Positions 23,400-36,219 of a stretch of 64,000 bases of DNA are shown here, in pieces. Source of the stretch: Megamerina dolium (lineage: Eukaryota > Arthropoda > Insecta > Diptera > Megamerinidae); the NCBI GenBank assembly GCA_963854835.1, contig OY978528.1, forward strand, positions 54,222,508 through 54,286,507, in the 5' to 3' direction. How positions within the stretch are numbered: position 1 is the first letter of the stretch; each line of letters opens with the position of its first letter. Below the pieces are notes generated by a model. It did not search any database, was not told where the DNA came from, and was given only the letters and a program-made list of their open reading frames with translations. Position numbers and translations under genes: made by a program.

Positions 23400-24470
23400 G
23401 AATGTTGCAATGAAAATAACGGTAAATTCCGTCGAATATAACACTTTCTTAGCCAGAGCGTGTTCTTCCATTCTCTCGACAAGACATAGCCAGCGCAGCC
23501 ACTGAATTTTAATGCGCTTTACTATGTCGGTGTCGGTATACAGTTCATACAGCTCATGGTTGTACTTTATTCGATACTCGCTACCAACACAATAGGTCCA
23601 AAGATCCTGCGTAGCACCTTTCTCTCGAAAACTCCAAGCATTCTCTCATCTGAGGTGGAAATTGTCCAGGCTTCAGCGCCATATGTTAGGAGAGGCATGA
23701 TGAGAGACTTGTAGAGTGTAGTTTTCGTTCTTAGAGAGAGGGCTCGACTTCTCAATTGCTTACTTAGCCCAAAGTAGCACCTCTTAGCAAGTGTGATACT
23801 TCGAAATATCTGCAGGCTGACGTGATTACTGGTGTTAGCGCTGGTTCCAAGATATATAAAGTCCTTCACTACTTCAAAAGCATAGTTATCAACAGTGACG
23901 TGTTGTCCAAGACGCTGGGACTTTTTGTTTGTTGATACTAGGTACTTCGCCATGCCCTTGTTCACCGTGAGACCCATTCGACGCGACTCTCTTTCCAACT
24001 CTGAGAATACTGCACTGACTGCTTGCGTGTTTATGCCGATTATGTCAATATCATCGGCATGCGCTAACAGCACGATACTTTTGTTGAAGATAGTGCCATT
24101 ATGTCGGAGATTAGCGGATACTCCATAATAAGATGTGCTTCGCAGAAATACCGAACTCAGATATTGCTGTGTAGAGGTAATCCTTTACCGGACTGTCGAA
24201 AGCGGTTTTCTAATCAACAAATAAATGTGTGTCGATCTGTTCTTCTTGGATCTTCTCTAGGATTTGGCGCAGTGTGAAAATCTGGTCGATGGTGGATTTA
24301 CCAGGTCTGAAGCCACACTGATAAGGTCCAATCAGGTTGTTAAGGATACGCTTCAACCTTTTACACAGTACGCTCGGTAGAACCTTGTATGCGATGCTAA
24401 GAATACTTATTCCACGATAGTTAGCACAAATTGTGGGGTCTCCTTTCTTATGTACGGGACTGTAAGGAGA
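23400..24470 (-). pseudogene. LINE (non-LTR) reverse transcriptase, frame-broken
   Basis: Read 5' to 3' on the minus strand from 24460: KKGDPTICANYRGISILS, then CGFRPGKSTIDQIFTLRQIL, then THLFVD-stop-KTAFDSP. An uninterrupted 168-residue frame follows (24073-23567) with AHADDIDIIG, the catalytic Asp-Asp box, and KDFIYLGTSANT, GAEAWTIS and FERKVLRRIFGP. A frameshifted C-terminus continues to about 23440 (YELYTDIDIVKRIKI). This is the order of the palm and thumb motifs in LINE reverse transcriptases. The element copies its RNA at a nicked target; this copy has an in-frame stop and at least one frameshift, and I found no endonuclease upstream, so it is dead. Clade is RTE-like by resemblance only. 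Confidence 0.88.
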
Positions 24471-26439
24471 CTAATTACATGTTTCAAAAATTCTATAAGT
24501 GTTAAAAGAGTTAGACAAAAATATAACCGGTGACTAATGAGTTGGCATTAAAATTCAGTTTAAACTTAATTGAAAAATATTGTCATATTGTAATGTATAC
24601 AAACGAAATTTAGTTCTTGTTTTTTATACTTTACCTTAAACGAAGTGCCATATTCTGCCTACATTTACTAAACTGAAAAAATAACCGAATGTTTTCAACG
24701 GTTTGTGTGTAAGAATTTTAATTAGAAGAAAGTGCAAAAAGTAGGGAAAGGGAAAATCACACAGAGAGAAGAATACAGAAAGGTAAACTTAGCTAATCTA
24801 CATAATCATAAGCCATCTGTGTGCTCCTTAGTATGATGGATAAGCACTCATATATGCGAATATGTATATGTATATATGTATATGTATTATATGTAATGTA
24901 TACCTATAATTATATATCTGTAAACATTTTTTATTTATATACATCTCCCTTATCATACATATTATACGTATTTGTTTAAGCAAAAGTAAATGATGAGTGT
25001 AGGAATGTTAAGGATACGTGACGTCAACAACATTTTTGTTGTTTATTTTATAAACAAATACCCCTGCTATACACGACCCCACAATATAAGATATGCCCAC
25101 AATGCGGTCTGTATATGTATGTTTTGCTTTTACATATGTAAAGTCAAAGAATTTGAAGACAATCAAATGTTCGTGTCACTATGTGTGCATTCTTGTATAT
25201 AAACATGTACATGTTGATATTTGCAATTCACAAATTCATGGCGGTCATGGTGGTGGTGTATGATGTGACTACCAGAATATTGCTGCGTTGTTCATTCATC
25301 TACCCACTGAATTCATAAATAATAAATGCATATGATTCTTCTTATACCAGTAGGTACCTACAATCTGAAGTAATTTTATGGTATATTTTTTTGCGAAGGC
25401 GAAAAAGTCAACAGGCCAAATATATTTATAAACTAAACTAAAGGTAGTGGGGTTTAAAAAAAAATTAAATGAAAATGCCAGCAATTCTAATCGTATTCAC
25501 CTAAGGCACAGAAAAAATTTATACAAGCAATGATAAGCATAAGAGGAGCTGAGACCGTAAAAATATGATGACGTTGATTTTATGTTTAGGTGCAGATGTA
25601 GAAAAAAAATTGAAAAATATCAAACTTGTATGCAGGTGAAAGAGTAACATGAGAGTTGCTACACCGTTGAAGAAATGAAAAAAAATGTTTTAAAATACAT
25701 AACTCGCTTAGAGCAAATATGAAGAACACATTGTAATTTGACAGCAAAAAAGTGTATTACTTATGTCTTCAAAATATATTTGGCTATTTCGTTGTAAATA
25801 TATGCATAGTTTGCAAAAGTTCGTTCACACATAAGGATACATCAATTCTATATACAATTGATTAGCAGCATCATCTGATTATGACGTACGACAATCAATT
25901 GCTTTTAGGGAATAATCACGCTTGCCACAGAACACATAATTTTCAGACTTTATCACCGGTATGACCTTTACAGAGAAATGATTGAAATTTGTGTAATATA
26001 TTTTTCATGATATTGATTGTGAATAGCAGGAATAATAACAAGAACATCAGGTAGACGCAGTAAGGATTCATTTGTTACATATATGTACATATGGAATCAC
26101 ACATGCGTAAGAAATAACTGAGTCTACCACTCACAGTATTTGGAATTATCTGACTTTTGGCATTTTCTGGCCAGGTGCTTAGTTGGTGTTATTATTGACT
26201 TCACGCTAATCATTGTATATAATGGCGGTTATTTATGTAGTCATTCTCGCGATTGTATGCAACATTCGATTTCTCTTTATCTCTATAATTTTCTTTGTCC
26301 ATATTGATATATGAAAATAGCTTCAACGTGCTGTGTTTCAAATGCCGGAAGGATGTACCATTTTCTCACACAAATATATATTAAAATGAAATATTGATAC
26401 GAATTATTTATATCTTTAAAATTTCAGAATTTTGATTAT
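24471..26439. other. AT-rich non-coding stretch
   Basis: No gene supported. Contains TATATGTATATGTATATATG-type simple sequence near 24850 and scattered poly-A and poly-T. Confidence 0.4.
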
Positions 26440-26600
26440 TACAAATTGAAGGAAAACCATACCTACTTTCCATACAAAAATCTGTTGCCGCATGGATGCT
26501 TTTGCTCTTTGTGCGCGAAAATATGAAGCTACCTAACTGAAACCTTCCGTACAGAAATTCTTCCCACCCTGACCCACATTCTAAATTTTTCATTCACTTG
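26440..26600 (-). repeat. Reverse-oriented fragment of the TTTGTATGGAAAGTA repeat
   Basis: On the minus strand this reads TTTTTGTATGGAAAGTAGG followed by a TATGGTTTTCC block. A second block (26540-26555) reads GAATTTCTGTACGGAAGG. It resembles the shorter repeat family at 15.8 kb and 43.6 kb in inverted orientation. Confidence 0.45.
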
Positions 26601-26649
26601 ACCAATATTTCCTGATAACAATAAAATAGCTAAAAACCCATTGCATACC

Positions 26650-28380
26650 ATTTAGCATACTATCAGTCTGGTTACAGAACTAGTCATAGCTGTGCAACTG
26701 CAATGGTTAAGGTAATAGAGGATATACGATAGGTTTTTGACAGTTAACATTAAAACTTCTGGATTTCTCCAAAACCTTCGATACAGTTGATCATAGCATT
26801 CATTTGCTTAAACTTGATAAATTTTTGGATTTTTCGTCAGTGCGGTAATATTGCTTGAGGGCTATCGTAATGATATGTTATTTGGCTGAAGGGCCTTACT
26901 AAAGATAAGAATTCTGAGCTGAGAAGGTTTTATTCTGTGGTGTCACAGGGGTCTGTGCTTGATCCTATTTTGTTTAGCATCTTTGTTAATGATATTGTAG
27001 TGGGTGCCGTAGCTCAGTGGCTAGTGCGTTGGCCTTCTGATCTGTAGGTCGTGAGTTCAATCATCGACTGAAGTATAACAAAATTTTATATCGAAAATAA
27101 TTTTCTTTCGAACGGTATCCACCTGCCGGTAGGAATTGGCAATTTTTCCGACAGTAACAGTTTGCCAAAAATGCTTCTTAAAAGAGCTCTGTGACGAAAC
27201 TAAGTTAAAGTGATGTCTCAAGGGTTCTGCCGTTCGACACCGACTAATATAAGTAGGTCCCTTCTAATGCTGTCCAAATTTAACACGCACAACAGTATTG
27301 GAAAGGAGCTCGGTAGTATAACAATGGGCCTTCTGGCCTAATTGTGTCCCTTCAGGAGAGGGCAGCCACATAACCTAACCTAATCTGATGATATTGTGTA
27401 TTGCTGTTATAATGTTTAAATGTCTAATAGACCGTATCACAACTAAAGTTCAATTTGTTCCAATTGTTTCTGAACACTTACCTTGAGAGTATTCTGGGAA
27501 TTTACAAAATAGCAATTCTATACTTGTTTACAGAGTTAATTTTTATTATATTTAGTTTTAAATACAGGTGCTGTTTTCAAAAACAACACGAGTAACAATT
27601 GATATTATAGGACCATGCTTTCTAGAGGTAATATGTAGCTTGAATTAATACCTAAATCTAAAACTACAAGTTCTTGAAATTGCATACAATGTGAAATGTG
27701 GCTATGGTTTTAAATGCATTCATATTCAAGTTATTTTTAATTTAAAATGAATAAATTTTTGCCTAGAATGTTCTGATCACATAAACGTTACAATGTGGAA
27801 GCTTATTTCAGCAGAATGTAAAATTGCTATTAGTAAGGACGTTTATAGTCCCTTTTATATCGTATAGAAAACTAGTGTATGCACATTTAGATAATGCATC
27901 ACAACAAAAGCTGCAACTTTGACACAAAAGATCTTTTAGGTTGCAGTGTCGGCCTTTGGGCAACCTACGAAAAAAAATTATTATTATTTTTAAAAGCTGC
28001 AACTAGCTTTCAACAACTGTGACAACGTTTCAAAGTAGAAATACGATTATGTATTGTAATTCTCTGAACAGATACTCAATTTTAGTCTTGTCTTTAAACT
28101 CTCGCAATCTTGTTTTTCTGCATAAATTAATTTATTCAAAGCTTTTTAACATCATTGTAACATCATTGTTCCTCATAATAAATACCTTACGTCTTCTTGA
28201 GTATACTTTGTCAATATTATCAAAGTATGAATTCCCTACTAAAAGCTGTTTATACGACGCGAGCAAAATACGAAGTGCTTTAAATTTACAGTATTTAATT
28301 TTTTCAAATAACTATCTCTTTTGTTGTAATTTTTCGCTATTCTCTCACTATTCACACAATTTGTTTGCACACTAAAGAGT
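26650..28380 (+). pseudogene. Jockey/CR1-like LINE remnant, interrupted by a SINE
   Basis: The 5' part reads YQSGYRTSHSCATAMVKVIE, then LDFSKTFDTVDHSIHLLKL, then VVSQGSVLDPILFSIFVNDI at 26939-26998. These are consecutive reverse transcriptase motifs ending just before the catalytic Asp-Asp box. A SINE (26999-27387) is inserted here, after which DDIVYC continues. Further on, VRTFIVPFISYRKLVYAHLD (about 27830-27890) resembles the region after the polymerase core. The open frame at 28019-28375 (NSRNLVFLHKLIYS) may be the C-terminal tail. Many stops and shifts: a dead element. The 3' half is less certain than the 5' half. Confidence 0.68.
26999..27387 (+). mobile_element. tRNA-derived SINE, copy 4, full length with variant tail
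   Basis: The best tRNA-like head in the window. GGGTGCCG is followed by a perfect A-box TAGCTCAGTGG, an anticodon-loop-like CTTCTGA and a B-box-like GAGTTCAATC. ATGATATTGT flanks it at 26989-26998 and 27388-27397 as a target-site duplication. Its 3' end differs from the other copies: a GGCCTTCTGGCC segment is followed by CACATAACCTAACCTAATC in place of the TTTA-type tail. Confidence 0.88.
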
Positions 28381-29259
28381 TTGTAATTAATTAAATACAA
28401 ATACAAATTAAAATGTTAGTGGAAGCAAACATACTATATTACAGATGTACACAAATACTTCATATTTAAAATTCATCAACTAGAAAAATGCAGTGGTAAA
28501 TTGACGAAAAAGTTCAACATTTGTTGTCATAGTTGTTATTGTTTGTGCTGAAAGTAGCATATTTACATGGGTAAACTTTTGCATACATGTATAATAATTA
28601 CTACACATATTTTATTGCAAAGCAAAATATTGTGATTTATAAAAGAGAAACCTTTCCATAGCTGAGACATCAAAACACTATAATTTAATTGTAATACAAT
28701 GTAACTATTTATTTACAATCTGTCTATAAGAATGAATTTTTAAATTATTATTATTCATACGACTGACCGAATACACTACTTTTTTTTCTCCTTTTGCGAG
28801 TACCTCAAAAAAAGTAAGTTTTAAGTTTGCCCTCATTCGTTTCTTCAAAGAAGCGTTTACATGATATTCCTGAAAAATGAAATTTTGTAAATATGATTTG
28901 TACACCATTCGAAAGCCGTGATCATCTGCTTTCCGACAATGTGCCACTTGGATTGAATTTGACTAAGTTATATGTGATGAAATTTGAAAAGAAGAGGCAT
29001 TTTTCATCTTTTTTGGAAATTACTCATTTTCAGTTGTTCCATGGACATAAAAAATAAAATATTATTTTACATATTTTATGGTATAAAATTTTAAGTATAC
29101 TATTGCTAAAATTAGACTAGAAATATAGAAGCTAAGATGCATTAGGTGAAGAAACCAAATTAGATTTTAGACAAAAACTGGTTTTTACATATATGCAATA
29201 TAAGTGTATATAAATATAAAGCTTTCGAGTTAGAATGAGTACGTAATGTTTGTTCTAGC
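28381..29259. other. AT-rich non-coding stretch
   Basis: Nothing recognised. The open frame at 28705-28947 lacks any family resemblance or splice support. Confidence 0.4.
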
Positions 29260-29545
29260 AGAGAACTAATATATCTGAAAATATACGAAATCGGTTGAAA
29301 TTCTCGTCTACCTTCCATACAAAAGTGTGATTCGGTTTTTAACCGATCCCATTCATACTTTCGGTCTTAAAATGTGAAACCATGTATACGATAAAATATT
29401 CTTGTATAGGTGTTAGTCTCGAGTTCCTATTGATTACGCCCACTTCTATACAGATTTATGGATTTACTGACCTCATCAACGGAAATGCTTTTTTAGAAAA
29501 ATAAATGAGTGCCATTTTCTTGATCAGCGGGCTAAATTTAGTCTA
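29260..29545. repeat. Old dispersed-repeat fragment
   Basis: Contains CTTCCATACAAAAGTGTG (reverse sense of the CACTTTTGTATGGAAG core) near 29313, then AAAATGTGAAACCATGTATA near 29365. These elements are shared with the repeats at 43.6 kb and 55 kb. Degraded and without clear ends. Confidence 0.4.
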
Positions 29546-32500
29546 TAAAACGTACTTTTTTTCTTTAGGTACTTTTTTTCTGTCGACTAGTGATATTTGT
29601 ATGATTTGCCAAAAATATTGTACATGAATTTGTTGATGTTGAAAAGAATTTTATATTTATAAAAGTATATGTATTGATTTTTTCGATGATATATTTATTA
29701 TGTCTTCTCTTGTGTTGTGTGTGTGTGTGTGTGTGTTTTATTATAAGCAATTTAATTAAATTCAAAGTGTCACTCATACGCCATGTACACACTTATATAT
29801 TGTACAATATTTCTGTATACACACACATGATATATTCAATATTATTAATTACTATTGTATCATACATGTTTGTTCTTGTGCTCTTTCAAAATGCAACAGA
29901 CTTATATTTTACAATTATAAACATATAGTGTACGGCAATGATTAATTAAATGAAAGCAACAGTGAAAACATCATATAAAATGCATTCAGTTTCTCGTCTA
30001 GGTCTGGCTCTTGTATAAAAATTAATTAACTCATTGAATAAAACATTGGGATATGTTGATTTAATTCGTGGTATATGATTGCATTAGCACGTGTACTCTT
30101 TTCTGTACAATAAATACAGTATGTGATTACTTACTGATGGATATAGTGCCATTTTTTTTATTAACATTTTTTTTTTGTAATTAAATCCAATGAAAATATA
30201 TATGAAAACATATACACTTATACATTACACATTATATTAATGAATGCTCTTTTAATACGAATGATATTAGATGTTAGTCAGTTTTTTTTTTGCTGCAATG
30301 CATTATCTAAAAACTATATTCATTAATATTTTATTGCTATCGCTTTTTTATCGTTCACATGTAATATGTGTACCATCTATCGTATGTACCTATACATTGA
30401 TACTTTGCACAAACGGTGTATAACTTAATTGCATCATTGATATAATCAAGCTAATTGAATTTTACTAATGCAATAAATTATGATAAACATCAATTAGTCA
30501 CCATATAACATTTTGTAGGTATGTCGTCGTATACAATACTCATGTTTGAGGTGCGAGTATGTGACTGAATGTAGCAGTTTGCTTTTGTGTGTGTGTGTGG
30601 AGGCAAGCTAATACTATAGATATTATTTGTATATACTTGTATAATAAATAAACGATTTATTTTGATAAAATTGCCATTATTGTAATATGAAAGTAAAATG
30701 ATTATATGTGAAATGATTATGTGTGGTAAGGTATGTATAAAATCATATAGGCAAGGACACGATTGTCAATTTAATGATATAGAAATCAAGACAACAATTT
30801 ATTCTTGCTTCTGACATTTAACAAAGTACCATGAAAAATTTTCTGAAATACCTTCTATGTGACAAAGTCCATAATTCTTAATTTCAAATTGTTATTTGAG
30901 GTGGAAAATCTTGATCTGTATCTTTTTTTTGACTGGCCAATTCATCCAGTCATATAGAATTTTGTCTATATACTTATTATTTCCTCAGAAATTCGATATT
31001 GAATGAAATTCAATTTCAATATACTTAATTTCTTAATGTAAGTATTTATAAAGTGTATGCCAGAAGATGACAAGAAATTTACGCAACAATAAATTTTATG
31101 CATAATCATAGGTTTTCACTTTATATCATCATAAGCATAAACTTTGTCGCCAAAATCATCATCATCAAAATTTACACAAAACAATCTTGTGCCAACAGCA
31201 AATTGAAATGATTCATGCATTATTTAGTTAGTTCAAATACAATATAGAAATATATATACATAAACATATAGTTATTTAGCCGAGTGTGAATTGCAAATTG
31301 AATAAACACGTCAAATTATTTGCAAAGAAAGAAAACAAATATGTAAGCGTATAGGCATTTCCTGGGTTACGAAGACGACATTCATATGGATAAAAAAAAA
31401 GAAGAACAATAAAAAAAAAATGCAAGGATCTAATCCACATTTTAGATATTTACTGTAATTGAAAACAAATAGGGCATGGTAAGGTGCTTGATTTCAAGAC
31501 ACAAACCTATATAAAGTGAAACGGATGTGGCAATAAATGGAGATACCTTTTGACAATTTTCAAAATGCAGCGAAATTTGAAAAATGATTTTTCCAAGAAC
31601 CTCCTAATTAAGTTAAAATAATTAGATTAAATAGTTTATATGCTTTATGAGCTGTTCATCTTTTGTCATCTTTACATAAATAAGCGTAAAATAGCGGACG
31701 TGACATTAAGGATGGGATTCATTTTTCCTTTTTCAATATATGAGCGATGGTGCATTTAATTTCTTTCAGTAATCTCTATTAGATTAAAAAATAAATGAAA
31801 ATATAAAGTCAACTTTATCAGATTGAATATGCTATAAAAGCCAAGTCTATCGGTATTCTGTTAAACATTAATAATTGTTGGCGTTAGGTAAATGAAAGTG
31901 GCACCTCACATATGAACATAAATCGGTATAATCGACTTTTTTTCAGGATGAAATTTAGATGGGCTACATTTGCCACATGTAAATTTGTAAAATTTTTCAG
32001 TTTTCATTCAACTTTTCTGCATATTGCCCATATAAATAAAAAGATATTTATATTATCACAACTATGTATTTACGTATCTAAATATAATATATAGATATGC
32101 AATAAGGAAGAAAGATAAATAAACCAAAAGAATTGTTTGTTTGATATTTTCTTTTGTTCTCTTCTTTGTTGTTGTTGTTTTCAACAAAATTAAAATACCA
32201 AAAGATATCTTGCTTCGATATATGTATAAAATATACCTGTCGATAGGTGAAAAAAGAATTTCTATGTTTATTTTCTTTAACTTTATAATATTTACGTCGT
32301 CTGCTCCTCTGTCGTTCACTGGTATTTAAAAAATTCACAAAAAATACCTACAACAAATAAAAGAATAAACAAAGCAAAAATGAATGAAATTTTAGAAGTA
32401 GATAGGTACCTCAAAAGTTTTCATGAAAATATTTACATTTCAATAATAAATTCTAAATAAATATACGCAACGCAACTACTGAAAAGAAAATCATCAACAA

Positions 32501-32882
32501 GCAAATTGTGTGAATGAAATACAACTATTAAAATACAATTAAATTTTGAACAACCATCTTTATCAACATTATTAGCGACCATATGTTGAAAATACTGAAA
32601 CTTTCAAGTTTTACGAAATTATGGAATTTATTGAAGCATATTGAATTCTACAATAACAGTATCTTTAGATATAATAAACAAGTAAATGAAAAATATTTAA
32701 AGGAAAATAATTGCTTTCCACATTATTTTTATAGTATTCTATAGCGTAGATTCTTTTAATAAACAAGCATCAGAGCCTGCGAATATGTTTATAATTTCTA
32801 TAAAAATAATTCCTAATGTAATTGCATTAATTCGGAGTGCATTAATATCGAAAACAGAGCAAAAGCATTGATGTTTTTTTAT
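29546..32882. other. AT-rich non-coding stretch
   Basis: Includes a GT microsatellite (29716-29736). No exon or element recognised; overlapping open frames at 32062-32338 on both strands reflect AT-rich composition. Confidence 0.4.
29716..29736. repeat. GT-dinucleotide microsatellite
   Basis: About ten GT repeats in non-coding sequence. Confidence 0.93.
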
Positions 32883-32887
32883 ATAAA

Positions 32888-32972
32888 CTAACACACTCAA
32901 CAGTAATGGAAGAGAAGCTCGGCCACCGAGCCCTTTGGGGCTTTAAGTGCAACATATTTATTTATTTTATTT
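32888..32972 (+). mobile_element. tRNA-derived SINE, copy 5, 5'-truncated
   Basis: Holds only the 3' end of the family: CAACAGTAATGGAAGAGAAG, then a CTCGGCCAC...GAGCCCTTTGGGGCTTTAAG segment and a TTTATTTATTTTATTT tail. No clear target-site duplication was found. Confidence 0.75.
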
Positions 32973-34403
32973 AATATTTTTTGACGCTAATGCGAATTGT
33001 TGCAATAATGACGAGATTATAATTTGAACGCAAACCTTTGAAATAATGTCGAAAATGAGTTGTCGCTGGGCCGCTTCAATAGTGTAGCTAGAGGGAAAAA
33101 AGTTCGCGCACATTTCTGCTTACTTCTCAGAAAACGAGAATAAAGAAAAAAAGAAATAGAAAGGAGAGTTGGCAAAAACGGGTGATGCCAGATCACCGCT
33201 CAACCCAATCCCTCTTTTTAGAAGGAAACTTGTAGGCCAATGAGAAGGAATTTATTCTGGCCTAGGCAACACCGTTTTTGATCATTCATTTATTCGTTGT
33301 CTTTTAATAACACAAGACAACAATTTTCAAAAATTCTCATAACCACGGCATTTGACACATCAAAATTTTCCGCTGAATGCAAATGTGATAGCTCCATTTT
33401 ATAATAGTAGGACGGTTTTCAAGATATTCTAAAATTTCGGTTTTTTGTGAGTTGAAAAAAGATGAGGTTACTAAATTTTCGATATCTTCTTCAGTAAACT
33501 GAAGGTATTTCATAGAGAATTAAATGGCCTTTCCAGGATAATCAAAAGTATTCAAATCGGCTAAGAAGTGGCAGAGTTATGGTGGATCAAACTTTAATTT
33601 TGTTGCAAATTTTTATTTCTTTTAGGCATTCGCCTTTCCTTTTAATTTGTTCCAATGAAATATAAAATAACTACCTATTTTTGCATCGTAGGTCGACAGC
33701 CTGTTTTATAATTAACATTTTGCGTTTTTCCGAATCATAACCGGAATCTGAATTATAATTGTTCTAAGAGATAAAATGAAAAAACCCAAAAATTACTTCT
33801 TATTGATTTCTTAAATTTGCGACATTTTAATTATTTATTTGTTTTGAATTTTTTAAAATAAAGAATAAAACACTTAGACGAGGATAAGAGATTTGGGGTT
33901 GACAAAGGAAAAGTCGGAGCTGCTGACATCATTAATGAAAGAACGAAGCTTTGTGACTTCTGGGGTCAAAATTCTCCAGTAAAATTGATAAAATATGTAG
34001 ATTTGAGCAGTTGCTGTTGTTTGCCACAGATTTATATTGTATATAGTAGTATATGTGAGTAGTACATTCGTTGTTTAGGTTTAGGACTAGCTCCAGCACT
34101 CTCACAGACAAGGAAGAACATTAAAACACGTCATCAACAAAGAATATCGAACTTACATAAATATCCATTGCAGGTGCTCTACTTTGAAAAATATAGCAAG
34201 AATTTCTAATAATAAACTCCATAAATTATACGATGAAGGCTAAGTTATTTTAACATAACCTACATAGTTAGGTGCTAATCACAACTAAATAAAAACTACA
34301 TAATAAAATAAAATATATTTAGAAAAAAAAAAACGCATAGATTTTAAAAAATATTTTAAGTAGGACAGTATAATAAAAATAAATCTTAATCAACATATCG
34401 ATG
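32973..34403. other. Locally GC-richer, unresolved repeat-like stretch
   Basis: Between about 33050 and 33700 the sequence is less AT-rich than its surroundings. It has segments such as GGCCTAGGCAACACCG and AATCGGCTAAGAAGTGGCAG that look like transposon debris. One frame near 33898-33975 reads DKGKVGAADIINERTKLCDF, coding-like but not recognised. No gene can be called. Confidence 0.3.
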
Positions 34404-34643
34404 GTGTAGCGCACAAATGTGTTAAATCCACGTTTTGGTAAAAATAGGTTGTGACTACCAAACAAAAGCTTGCAATCGGTATATTTGGGAATATTTTTGT
34501 GGCATGTTATAAATATTGAACGAACAATTTGTACCTAAAAAAAATAGGAACAATTAAGTGCTAAGTGTGTTGTGAAGAGAAAATGTTAAATTTTGTCTCC
34601 TGAAAAATATACAATTTGTACTTAACACATTTGTGCGTTACAC
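34404..34643. mobile_element. MITE-like element with 22-bp terminal inverted repeats
   Basis: The ends 34404-34425 and 34622-34643 are inverted repeats matching at 21 of 22 positions; the left end begins GTGTAGCGCACAAATGTG. The interior of about 200 bp is non-coding. The arrangement matches a small non-autonomous DNA transposon. No convincing target-site duplication was identified, so the superfamily is unknown. Confidence 0.75.
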
Positions 34644-36219
34644 TACATGTATATACGTTTTGATAGTAATTGCATCATTTGGCAGCAACAGTGACAGTTT
34701 TTGGTTGAACAATCTTGTTAATTTGACTCCTGGTGATTACACCACAGGGAGTCTGTCACTACATATCCATACAAGTATAAATTGAGATAAATAAATAGAA
34801 GGTATAGAAATAAATAAGCAAGGGAGGGTCAATAAGAAAAAGAGCAACAAAATAAAAGGTGTTTGTTATTCCACAAAGATTACTTTTAAATATATTTAAT
34901 TCTTATTTTTGCCTCTAGTTCATGTGATCACCATGAATTTCTCTTTTTTTTCTATATTACTTTTCCCCCATTTTCATTTAATCGTAACCAACCAATATCC
35001 AATATTATTGAGGCGAAAATAATTCACAGCAAATAGTTCAAATTGACATTTACCCAATTACGATGGTTGTCAAGTGTATTTATCCACTCATCACTATCTA
35101 GTTATGTAGCATTTTCTCTTTCGATTTGCCCTTCAACCAAACTAATATTGAACAAAAGAAATAAATACACAAACCGTATGGCAATAACAAAATAACAATA
35201 GCAACAACAACAAGAAATGATGTTTTATAGTCCTTTTTTGGCAATTCGATTTAGTATGTAACCGAAATTAAATGTTTTGTATGTATGCGTGAGTGTTGTG
35301 GATAATTTAGAAAGAGATGTTTCTCAACTGGGACTAGTAAAATGGTAGAATACCTTGAAAAATCCCTCAATGTTAGTGTAGAAGTATGAAAACAAAACAA
35401 AAAAAACTAAAGTAAATATATAGAGACGCATTAGTCGGCCAGAACTACACATACGTACATTCAAACACGAAACAAATTGATCGAAATACATGTGAAGGGA
35501 AAATTGTTCGTAATATAATATGTTTATAATGGGGGGAATATGGTATGGTCACAAATGATCGTAAATTTCAAATTTCATGATGCTTCAAACTTAAATTACA
35601 CACTAAAAATGCTGTGTGATGGGCGAATAAAATGTTTGTATGTTTGTGTAAGTATTTATTTGTAAAATTTTCAGCACGTTTGCAAAAAGAACGTAGCCAA
35701 GAGTGAGTGGCATTTTCGCTGCTCAGCTAATAATGTTGAACACGAGTGGCATTCAATGAAATTCCAATACTAAAAATAACCAAAAAACCAACAGAAATAT
35801 ACAGAAATATTTTAATAAATATGCTATTAATACGCATACAGCTAAAGACTATAGCCGAATATATGTACTTAGCAACGACATTCACTATTATTTCACATAA
35901 GTTGATCAAGTGGGAAATCGAAGTGATAGTGGGAGAAAATTGAGGAATTTATAGAACATAGTGCATAATTATTTATTGAACGAAACGACAACAAATAGCA
36001 AATTAATAGAGAAGCATAGTGAGAGAGAACAAATTGCGGATGGCAATATAATTGAAAGGAAAGTGTACTGTATTTTGGGACAGTTGGGACAGTTTCAAAC
36101 AGGTATGCTCTTAAATTTCAAACAAAAATAACTAAAAATGTGTTAACAACGATAATGAGTTACCTAGAATTTATTTCAATATATTTTTTGTGACAGTGAG
36201 CTAGCTTGCGAGATTATCA
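34644..36219. other. AT-rich non-coding stretch
   Basis: No gene recognised. Open frames on opposite strands at 35727-35943 overlap each other and have no splice or family support. Confidence 0.4.

Noticed and set aside
27368..27385. CCTAACCTAA as an interstitial telomere
   Set aside because: Only about two repeats, located exactly at a SINE tail just before the target-site duplication, so it is part of the SINE.
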